A stretch of DNA of 38,799 bases from Cytophagaceae bacterium SCN 52-12 (GTDB lineage Bacteria; Bacteroidota; Bacteroidia; Cytophagales; Spirosomataceae). Where the stretch lies: the NCBI GenBank assembly GCA_001724175.1, contig MEDT01000253.1:1-38799 (forward strand). The letters are read 5' to 3'. Position 1 is the stretch's first letter, and each line of letters starts with the position of its first letter. The position numbers were made by a program, and so were the translations under genes. The notes beneath the pieces were generated by a model that was given only the letters and a program-made list of their open reading frames with translations, made no database searches and was not told where the DNA came from. Below are positions 32,376 through 38,799 of the stretch, piece by piece.

Positions 32376-33029
32376 ATGCCCGATTTTTTTAAAAAAATAA
32401 AAAATTCGATAGCTGTTGTTTTTGACAATCACCAGCTTTTTGCGGATTCCTTCGGGAAAATGATTGAAAACCTCCGGATTTTCCGGGACGTGCATTCGTT
32501 CAGCAATGAAACTGACCTGATCCACTATCTGATCAACTTCCCCTCCGACACCACCGGCTACTTTTTCCTGGACTACTATCTTGAAGAAAAGACTGCGCTG
32601 ACATTGATTGCCGACGTGAAAAGGATGTGCAGGTCGTCGCGGATCATCATTGTAAGCGTAGTCACGAGCCCGGCCCTGATCCGGAGCCTGGCCGCGCATC
32701 CGAAGGTCGACGGAATTATCTCCAAATATTCCGGATCGCCCGAGGTGATAGATTGTATCAGGGAAGTAGCCGGCGGAGGGAAGTATCTGGCCGGGTACCT
32801 GCAGGGCATTCTTGCGCAAAACGCTGGGTTGGAGCAGATGCCGTTTACGGACAGGGAGCTCGAGATCCTGCAGATGGCATCCCAGGGGCTTACGGTAGAC
32901 ATTACGGCCGAGAGGCTGAACATCAGCAGGCATACCGTAGCGGCCCACCGGCGGAAAATCCTGGCCAAAGCCAACTGCAATAGTGTTGCCGAGCTGGTGG
33001 TACTGGCACGCAAATGGAAATGGATTTAG
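32376..33029 (+). CDS. LuxR/NarL-family response regulator
   Basis: The 217-residue protein has a receiver domain (AVVFDNHQLFADSFGKMI, then the phosphoacceptor D66 in GYFFLDYYLEE, then a lysine in IISKYSGSPE) and a C-terminal LuxR-type helix-turn-helix (about 150-213: FTDRELEILQMASQGLTVDITAERLNISRHTVAAHRRKILAKANCNSVAELVVLA). The acidic pocket is reduced to FDNHQ. It lies 111 bases upstream of a sensor kinase gene on the same strand and is very likely its partner in a two-component system. Confidence 0.9.
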   Translation: MPDFFKKIKNSIAVVFDNHQLFADSFGKMIENLRIFRDVHSFSNETDLIHYLINFPSDTTGYFFLDYYLEEKTALTLIADVKRMCRSSRIIIVSVVTSPALIRSLAAHPKVDGIISKYSGSPEVIDCIREVAGGGKYLAGYLQGILAQNAGLEQMPFTDRELEILQMASQGLTVDITAERLNISRHTVAAHRRKILAKANCNSVAELVVLARKWKWI

Positions 33030-33140
33030 GCGGAGACCCTTCCCGGGAAATCCGGGCAGGGATAACGGGCCTCTGCGTGCGGGAGAGTTCCTGCACGGGC
33101 TTAAGGATGTGATCGATCGAAAGAATTCTACAAAGAAGAT

Positions 33141-35063
33141 ATGTATATGATGATGCGAAAGGTCGCAGTAACCTTAGTGATGCTGTTCTTTTTTTTTAGC
33201 GGATACGGTCAGGAAACTGCCGCACCACAGGTTGAAACCCAGTTCGGAGCGCTGAAAACACAATATGAAAAGGGAGCGCTTTCGAAAGCGCGCTACCTGC
33301 ACCTTGCCGATTCTTTGCTGATCAGCTTTTTTACCGGCGGCACCTATTTCGAGCGGAGCGAGCTGGAAGGGCACCTGTCGCTTTTTAAGGACATCGCCTG
33401 GAGCGAAGAGGAGTTCGGCATGCAGCGTATCAACTATTTCGAGCATTTCATGAACAACGCGCTGATGCAGAGCAAAGGCGGAGAGGCGATCTATTTCTCA
33501 GAGAAGGTATCCCGGGAGATCACCGGCGACCCTCACCGGAAATCGCTGGTCGAGCTTTTCACCAAGTGCATATTCTACATAAAGAATAAGAATCACGCCA
33601 AGGCGGCAACTTTTTACAAAGAGGAAGCGGACCTGATACGGGCTTATCCGGAGTCGCTGAAAGCCGGGAAGGTGTCGGCAGATGAGGCGCTCAAGGCCAT
33701 GCACCTGCTGTCGATCATCATAACGCCTTATATAGAGCTGAACGATACGACCGAAGTGCTGAATACGGTAAATACGGCTGAGCGGCTTTCGCGCGAGCTG
33801 AAGCCGCTGGTAAGCGACGATAAGGAGAAAGTCGTCATGACCCAGATCCTGCTGAACAGCATGCGCTACTCCAGTAAAATATTTCTCAGGGATTATCCCG
33901 GCGCAAAGGCCGAGCTACTGGCAACCCGGGAGCTGCTGGACGGGGAAAAAGGCCTGGCCGAATACGTTTCGGTAGCAGCCGAGTACAACCTGCTGGAGTG
34001 GTGGATATCGTATTACCTTGAAACGAAAGACAATGCGAACGCCGCCGCTTACCTGGAACGATATGCAGCCACGCCGCCCATTTCCGAGGATTACAGCAGC
34101 ACGCTCAACACGTTCAGGGCGCGCCTGAAGGCAAACGAAGGCTATTACAGGGAGGCTTACGATATTATGGTCACTGCCGGGAAAGACAAGGATGAGCTGT
34201 ATGCCCGGATGATGAACGAGCTCGACGACCTGCTGTATTCGCATACGGCATCCGAAATGAGCCAGATCGCGCTGCAGCAGGCAGAAACGGAAAAAAAGCG
34301 CCAGACGACCTGGATCGTCATTATTTCCGTGCTGGCGGTGGGAGCGCTCGCAGCCGCCTATCTGCGGATGCAGCGGGAAAAACGCAAGTCCGCGGAAATC
34401 GTTGCCCGGCTGAACCAGGAAGCTAATCTGCAGATCGCCATCCTGGAAGAGGAGAAGCGGCAGGCCAGCCGGAAAGAGCAGGAACGTATAGGCATGGAGT
34501 TGCACGACGGGCTGTCGGCGTCGATGGCGGCGCTGCTCTACCAGGTCGGAGATGTCGCTGCGGAGATACCGGAGGCCAGCCGGAAACTGATCGAGGTGCA
34601 GCGACAGATGGAGCAGGTATACCAGGCTGTGCGCAGTAAAAGCCACTACTGGCACGACAGCTCCGGGGATGGGGACGGGGTATATTTTCAGCAACAGGTG
34701 GAAAAGCTGACCCAGACACTGCCTGATGCGCGTTATGCCAAGGAGATAGAGATCGACAGCGAAGCAGTAAGAAGCCTCGGTCTGAACCAGCGGGTAGAGA
34801 TCCTGCGGATCGTCCAGGAGGCCGTCACCAATATCCTGAAGCATGCCAGGGCCAGCGTGGTAAATATCTTCCTCTACAAAAAGGGCGGCGAGACCGTTTT
34901 GCATATCAGCGACAACGGGAAAGGGTTCGACCCGGAAAAGGTAAAAGCCCGGTCGGGCCTGGGACTGAAGTCCATTTCCGAGCGGGCGGCCCGGCTGAAC
35001 GGACGAATGGAAATCAGCTCCGGCAAAGAAGGTTCTTCTTTGGAAATCAGCTTCGCAGGGTAA
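33141..35063 (+). CDS. Sensor histidine kinase, NarX/HisKA_3 type, with periplasmic helical repeat region
   Basis: The 640-residue protein has a signal or membrane-anchor sequence (VAVTLVMLFFFFSGYGQ), about 360 residues of helical, TPR-like extracytoplasmic sequence, one transmembrane helix (about 390-409: WIVIISVLAVGALAAAYL) and a coiled coil rich in Glu/Lys/Gln. The HisKA_3 phosphoacceptor helix is QERIGMELHDGLSASMAALL (His455). The HATPase domain shows VQEAVTNILKHARAS (N box), ISDNGKGFD (G1) and RSGLGLKSISERAARLNG (G2). All catalytic motifs are present. The first of several closely spaced ATGs is used. The gene follows the LuxR-type response regulator and ends before an AT-rich non-coding region. 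Confidence 0.9.
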   Translation: MYMMMRKVAVTLVMLFFFFSGYGQETAAPQVETQFGALKTQYEKGALSKARYLHLADSLLISFFTGGTYFERSELEGHLSLFKDIAWSEEEFGMQRINYFEHFMNNALMQSKGGEAIYFSEKVSREITGDPHRKSLVELFTKCIFYIKNKNHAKAATFYKEEADLIRAYPESLKAGKVSADEALKAMHLLSIIITPYIELNDTTEVLNTVNTAERLSRELKPLVSDDKEKVVMTQILLNSMRYSSKIFLRDYPGAKAELLATRELLDGEKGLAEYVSVAAEYNLLEWWISYYLETKDNANAAAYLERYAATPPISEDYSSTLNTFRARLKANEGYYREAYDIMVTAGKDKDELYARMMNELDDLLYSHTASEMSQIALQQAETEKKRQTTWIVIISVLAVGALAAAYLRMQREKRKSAEIVARLNQEANLQIAILEEEKRQASRKEQERIGMELHDGLSASMAALLYQVGDVAAEIPEASRKLIEVQRQMEQVYQAVRSKSHYWHDSSGDGDGVYFQQQVEKLTQTLPDARYAKEIEIDSEAVRSLGLNQRVEILRIVQEAVTNILKHARASVVNIFLYKKGGETVLHISDNGKGFDPEKVKARSGLGLKSISERAARLNGRMEISSGKEGSSLEISFAG

Positions 35064-35204
35064 CCTGTCTCACTTACTTCTGATATAATCTCTTATGAGC
35101 TGTTAAAAACAAGCTTAGGGAAGATATTTTTTTCAATTAAAACATTTGTAATAGATTTTTAATCTGAAAAAATATTGTATGTTACTATAATAAATCTTTG
35201 ATTT

Positions 35205-35212
35205 TATATTTG
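35205..35212 (+). promoter_or_regulatory. Candidate metE promoter -7 box
   Basis: TATATTTG matches the Bacteroidota -7 consensus TAnnTTTG and lies about 50 bases upstream of the riboswitch, a suitable place for a transcript start near 35218. The upstream -33 element is weak. The remaining bases from 35064 to 35204 are AT-rich with no other recognised feature. Confidence 0.5.
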
Positions 35213-35264
35213 CAAAGTGTTTTGATTTTTGCTTAGGCGAAATTGAAATACCTGTTCTTTATTT

Positions 35265-35455
35265 AATAGCCGGACCAGGTTTCCGATATGCATCGGATTA
35301 AAAGGGAATCGTTAAGACCGCCGATGCGGTTAAATCACGAGCTGTCGCGCAACTGTAAGTAACGCTCAAAAAGTTTCCGCCAACCATGTCCACTGTCTGT
35401 GAAAACGGATGGGAAGGACGGCCGAAATGTTACAAGCCAGGATACCTGCCTTTTA
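35265..35455 (+). promoter_or_regulatory. Cobalamin (adenosylcobalamin-type) riboswitch
   Basis: The conserved blocks of the B12 riboswitch appear in order: AGGTTTCCGAT (35277-35287), AAAAGGGAATC, the B12 box GAGCTGTCGCGCAACTGTAAG (about 35339-35359, near consensus), CCACTGT, GATGGGAAGGACGGCC and AAGCCAGGATACCTGCC ending at 35450. It lies 160 bases upstream of metE. In this arrangement cobalamin binding is known to switch off the B12-independent methionine synthase. A short open frame at 35399-35587 inside it is not a gene. The expression platform lies in 35456-35610, where a small ACAAC/GTTGT stem precedes TTTT near 35510-35534. Confidence 0.88.
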
Positions 35456-35610
35456 CCGGATGGACAATGTTTTCGCGGAATAAAACACGAGTCTGACCTT
35501 CAAGTCTTTTACAACTGGTTATTGGTTGTTTTGGCCTCTGTGTGCTCTTTCCCCGAAGCGTTGTCAAGCGAAGTAGTATTAAAGTGATTTTCATTTAATA
35601 AACAACACAA

Positions 35611-37911
35611 ATGCTAACGCAAAACCTGGGCTACCCGCGGATCGGCAGCCAAAGACAACTAAAAAAAGCCTGCGAACAGTATTGGGCAGGCAAGATCGGC
35701 CTGGAGGAATTGAACCAGGTTGCTCAGAAGATCAAAAAGGAAAACTGGCAGATCCAACTGGATGCCGGTCTTGATCTTATCCCCTGTAACGATTTTAGCT
35801 TCTATGATCAGACGCTGGATATGAGTCTCTTGTTGGGCGCCATACCGCAGCGTTATTCCTCCCTGCTTTCCAAGGGGAAAGACGAGCTTGACCTTTATTT
35901 CGCGATGGCCCGCGGCTATCAGAAAGACGGACTGGATATCACAGCCATGGAAATGACGAAGTGGCTGGATACCAACTACCACTACCTCGTTCCCGAATTT
36001 ACAGCCGGCCAGGAATTCCGTATTTCCAATGAAAAAACATTTGCCGAATACAGCGATGCCAGGCAGATACTTGGACATAAAGCCAAGCCTGTCCTTGTGG
36101 GACCGGTAAGTTACCTGCTGTCGGGCAAAGAAAAGGAGGAGGGCTTCGAAAGGATCGACCTGATCAAAAAGCTTGTTCCCGTTTACGTTGATATTATCAA
36201 CCGTCTCGGAGACGCCGGGGCAGAGTGGATCCAGCTCGACGAGCCTTACCTGGCCCTTGATCTTTCCAAAAAAGAGAAAGAAGCCTTTGAATTTGCCTAT
36301 AACAGCATTGCCGGCCAGGTAAAGGGGGTTGAGCTGCTTGTCGCTACCTATTTTGAAGGATTGCTGGACAATACGGCGCTGGCTGTCAATCTTCCCGTTC
36401 AAGCTCTTCATATCGACCTTGTACGCGCTCCGGAGCAATTGGAAGAAGTGCTTGCCCTGATCCCGGATACGCTTCAGCTTTCGGTGGGTGTGATCGACGG
36501 GCGTAATGTCTGGAAAAACGACTATGAAAAATCACTCGGCCTGATCAGCAAGGCGGTTGAGAAGCTGGGGACTGATCGTGTGGTTATTGCTCCTTCCTGC
36601 TCGCTGCTGCACAGCCCGATCGACCTCGACCTGGAAACCACGCTGGATCCGGAAATCAGAAACTGGATGGCATTTGCCAGACAAAAGCTGAACGAGGTAC
36701 GGGAGCTTAAGCTGATTGGCGAAGGAAATCATGATCTGCTGGAAGCCAATAAAAAGGCGATCGAAAGCAGGAGGTCCTCACAAAAAGTACATAAACAGGC
36801 TGTAAAAGACCGTATTGCTGCTATTACGGAAGCCGATACATCCCGTACCACCGCTTTCCCGGTCCGTCAGCAAATACAGCGCGGGCGTTTCAACCTGCCT
36901 TCTTTCCCCACTACTACGATCGGCTCATTCCCCCAGACGGATGATATCCGCCAGTTGCGTGCCAGGTTCAAAAAAGGTGACCTGACGGCAGAGCAGTACG
37001 AAAAGTCGATCGAGCAGGCCACTATCGATGCTATCCGCTGGCAGGAAGAGATAGGGCTCGACGTGCTGGTGCACGGCGAATTCGAGCGGAACGATATGGT
37101 GGAATACTTCGGCGAGCAGCTTGAAGGCTTCCTGTTTACCAAAAACGGCTGGGTACAGAGCTACGGCAGCCGGTGTGTGAAACCGCCCGTCATCTATGGT
37201 GATGTGAGCCGGCCGAAAGACATGACGGTACGCTGGAGTAAATTTGCGGCGGCACAGACCGACCAGCCTATGAAGGGCATGCTGACCGGGCCGGTTACGA
37301 TCCTGCAATGGTCATTTGTGCGTGACGACCAGCCCCGTGACGTAACCACCAACCAGATCGCTTTTGCGATCCACGACGAGGTACTGGCGCTGGAAGCGGC
37401 CGGTATCGGTATTATCCAGATCGATGAGGCGGCTATCCGCGAAGGTTTACCGTTGCGGAAGTCGAAGCGCCCGCACTACCTGGATTGGGCCGTCCGCGCT
37501 TTCAGGATCACTGCGAGCGGCGTGCAGGACCGTACGCAGATCCATACCCACATGTGCTACAGCGAATTTAACGACATCATCGAGCACATCGCTGCCATGG
37601 ATGCCGACGTGATCACGATCGAGACATCACGGTCGCAGATGGAGCTGCTGCAGGCGTTTGCACATTTTGAATACCCGAACGAGATCGGTCCGGGCGTTTA
37701 TGACATTCATTCGCCCCGTGTACCCGGCACAGAGGAAATGACCTCGCTGCTGGCCAAGGCTGCGAGCCTGCTGCCGGCGCGAAATCTTTGGGTGAATCCC
37801 GACTGCGGTCTGAAAACCCGGAAATGGCCGGAAACGAAAGCCGCCCTGGAGAACATGGTGGCGGCCGCCAGGCAGGCCAGGGAGCAGATCAGTACGGAAA
37901 GCACAATCTGA
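35611..37911 (+). CDS. metE: Cobalamin-independent methionine synthase MetE
   Basis: The 766-residue protein is 5-methyltetrahydropteroyltriglutamate-homocysteine methyltransferase, which makes methionine from homocysteine without B12. It has the two-barrel MetE layout beginning LTQNLGYPRIGSQRQLKKACEQYW. The zinc and homocysteine site is in the C-terminal barrel with H647, C649 (THMCYSEF), E671 (ITIETSRSQMELL) and C732 (WVNPDCGLKTR), each six residues beyond the E. coli positions 641, 643, 665 and 726. Length is normal. The upstream B12 riboswitch predicts repression when cobalamin is available. A methylenetetrahydrofolate-reductase-like gene follows downstream. Confidence 0.96.
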   Translation: MLTQNLGYPRIGSQRQLKKACEQYWAGKIGLEELNQVAQKIKKENWQIQLDAGLDLIPCNDFSFYDQTLDMSLLLGAIPQRYSSLLSKGKDELDLYFAMARGYQKDGLDITAMEMTKWLDTNYHYLVPEFTAGQEFRISNEKTFAEYSDARQILGHKAKPVLVGPVSYLLSGKEKEEGFERIDLIKKLVPVYVDIINRLGDAGAEWIQLDEPYLALDLSKKEKEAFEFAYNSIAGQVKGVELLVATYFEGLLDNTALAVNLPVQALHIDLVRAPEQLEEVLALIPDTLQLSVGVIDGRNVWKNDYEKSLGLISKAVEKLGTDRVVIAPSCSLLHSPIDLDLETTLDPEIRNWMAFARQKLNEVRELKLIGEGNHDLLEANKKAIESRRSSQKVHKQAVKDRIAAITEADTSRTTAFPVRQQIQRGRFNLPSFPTTTIGSFPQTDDIRQLRARFKKGDLTAEQYEKSIEQATIDAIRWQEEIGLDVLVHGEFERNDMVEYFGEQLEGFLFTKNGWVQSYGSRCVKPPVIYGDVSRPKDMTVRWSKFAAAQTDQPMKGMLTGPVTILQWSFVRDDQPRDVTTNQIAFAIHDEVLALEAAGIGIIQIDEAAIREGLPLRKSKRPHYLDWAVRAFRITASGVQDRTQIHTHMCYSEFNDIIEHIAAMDADVITIETSRSQMELLQAFAHFEYPNEIGPGVYDIHSPRVPGTEEMTSLLAKAASLLPARNLWVNPDCGLKTRKWPETKAALENMVAAARQAREQISTESTI

Positions 37912-37922
37912 TGACAAGACAA

Positions 37923-37948
37923 GGCGGGCGGCATCGTCCGCCTTTTTT
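37923..37948 (+). terminator. Rho-independent terminator after metE
   Basis: GGCGGGC (37923-37929) pairs with GTCCGCC (37936-37942), with one G-U pair and a 6-base loop, followed by TTTTTT (37943-37948). It lies 11 bases after the metE stop codon. The stretch from 37949 to 38156 shows no gene. Confidence 0.85.
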
Positions 37949-38156
37949 CAGTTCTTTGAAAAGGACCTTCGGTTTCACAATCGTCCTGAAATACCCCGGG
38001 AACTTCGCACGGAGGCGGATTTATGATTATTTTGCCGGATATTCCGAAGCGTGATCCCGTTCCGGGAAGCGTCGCGGAAGGGCGCCTTAAGGAGTTTTAA
38101 AATCAAATAGTATAAACAACCAGAAATAAGCCTGCAGCGTTAGTTCAGGTGCCGTT

Positions 38157-38799
38157 ATGTTTCCAGATAAGATCAGATCCGGGGAATCCGGTATATTGCT
38201 TTACGGTATTACGCCTCCCAAGGAAGGTACCGCTCCTGAACGCCTTGCCGAAATTGCCGGGAAAACCGTTGCCAGGCTGTCAGGCCTGGACATCGACGCG
38301 CTGGTAGTTTATGATGTACAGGATGAATCGGCCAGGACGGGAGAAGAAAGGCCTTTCCCGTTTATGAATGCGCTTGACCCGTTCGCCTTCGCCGCCGGTT
38401 ACCTGGATAGCATTCCTGTCCCGAAGATCATTTACCGCCCTGCCGGCAAATTCTCGGGCGAAGAGCTCTCCGGCTGGCTGGACGATCTGCATGCGCGCGG
38501 TTTTTATCCTGTTTTTGTAGGTGTACCGGCCCCCGACTTCCCGGTAAAGACGAGCCTGGCGGAAGCCTACAGGATATGGAGCCGGCATGCGGAAAGCTCT
38601 GTAGCCGGCGCAGTAACGATACCGGAACGGCATCACGTACTAAAGGATGAAGACGCCAGGATACTGGATAAAATGAGCAGCGGGGTCTCATTTTTTATTT
38701 CCCAGTGCATTTTCAATCTCGGTTATGCAAAGCAGGTGGTAAGGGATCTGGCGCTCAGCTGCGCCCGCCGGCAGGTAAATCCCCCGACCATTATTTTTA
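38157..38799 (+). CDS. Methylenetetrahydrofolate-reductase-like protein, cut by window edge
   Basis: From the ATG at 38157-38159 there are 214 open codons to the window end, so the C-terminus is missing. The N-terminus ILLYGITPPKEGTAPERLAEIAGKTVARLSGLDIDALVVYDVQDE, the pairing of GFYPVFVGVPAPDFPVKTSLAEAYRIW, and especially VSFFISQCIFNLGYAKQVVRDLALSC match the MetF/MTHFR TIM-barrel family. MTHFR reduces 5,10-methylene- to 5-methyl-tetrahydrofolate, the methyl donor for methionine synthesis. Its position after metE fits that pathway, although the metE terminator means it needs its own promoter. The divergent beginning leaves open a related enzyme of the same family. Confidence 0.7.
   Translation, partial: MFPDKIRSGESGILLYGITPPKEGTAPERLAEIAGKTVARLSGLDIDALVVYDVQDESARTGEERPFPFMNALDPFAFAAGYLDSIPVPKIIYRPAGKFSGEELSGWLDDLHARGFYPVFVGVPAPDFPVKTSLAEAYRIWSRHAESSVAGAVTIPERHHVLKDEDARILDKMSSGVSFFISQCIFNLGYAKQVVRDLALSCARRQVNPPTIIF

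Noticed and set aside
35399..35587. Short open frame upstream of metE
   Set aside because: It lies within the conserved core and expression platform of the cobalamin riboswitch and has no ribosome-binding site or recognisable protein.
1..38799. CRISPR arrays, tRNA, rRNA, prophage or transposase genes
   Set aside because: No regularly spaced repeats, cloverleaf-like genes, rRNA segments or mobile-element proteins were recognised on either strand.

Overview
The window looks like a chromosomal segment of a member of the Bacteroidota, probably a Cytophagales or Chitinophagales relative with a GC content in the mid-50s. The signs are a gingipain/PorU-like type IX secretion gene and a relic of a type IX C-terminal sorting domain, PadR/TonB and SusC-era style TonB-dependent uptake genes, a LacI-type regulator with a periplasmic-binding-like sensor, and promoters of the TTG-N19-TAnnTTTG type. 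No rRNA, tRNA, CRISPR array, transposase or integrase was seen.

Layout. (a) 1-1380: the first 460 codons of a minus-strand PorU/gingipain-like protein that runs off the left edge, noticeably more AT-rich than the rest. (b) 1712-3898: a Tat-exported phosphocholine-type phospholipase C, tail to tail with (c) 3908-9019, a minus-strand set of three secreted proteins: sialidase-like, cytochrome/DUF1549-DUF1553 and DUF1501. (d) 9117-11283: a Uma2-like nuclease-fold gene and a PadR-TonB pair in which TonB carries an extra N-terminal domain. (e) 11408-12886: cardiolipin synthase. (f) 12904-13683: a gene graveyard, where a truncated histidine kinase is joined to a frameshifted type IX sorting domain.

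(g) 13732-31089: the main accessory region, a co-directional minus-strand carbohydrate-use locus. In transcription order it holds a LacI-family regulator, an unclassified 623-residue secreted protein, a TIM-barrel sugar isomerase/epimerase, a GH28-like protein, a frameshifted (alpha/alpha)6-type glycan enzyme, a GH20 hexosaminidase, a 414-residue (alpha/alpha)6-type enzyme, a TonB-dependent receptor, a NagB-like deaminase and a hexuronate-type MFS transporter. Hexosaminidase plus amino-sugar-phosphate deaminase plus hexuronate-type transporter suggests a glycan of hexosamine and uronic acid. There is no SusD, no sulfatase and no recognisable lyase of a known family, so the substrate and first cleavage step are open. 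Palindromic GCACGTGC-type sites lie upstream of two genes at exactly the same distance from the start codon and are likely operators of the LacI-type protein.

(h) 31232-35063: a signalling group of one receiver-degenerate LuxR-type regulator, one intact LuxR-type response regulator and a TPR-like sensor histidine kinase, with a cluster of ACTATTTT motifs between the genes. (i) 35205-38799: methionine synthesis. A cobalamin riboswitch precedes metE (the B12-independent methionine synthase), followed by a terminator and a methylenetetrahydrofolate-reductase-like gene that is cut by the right edge.
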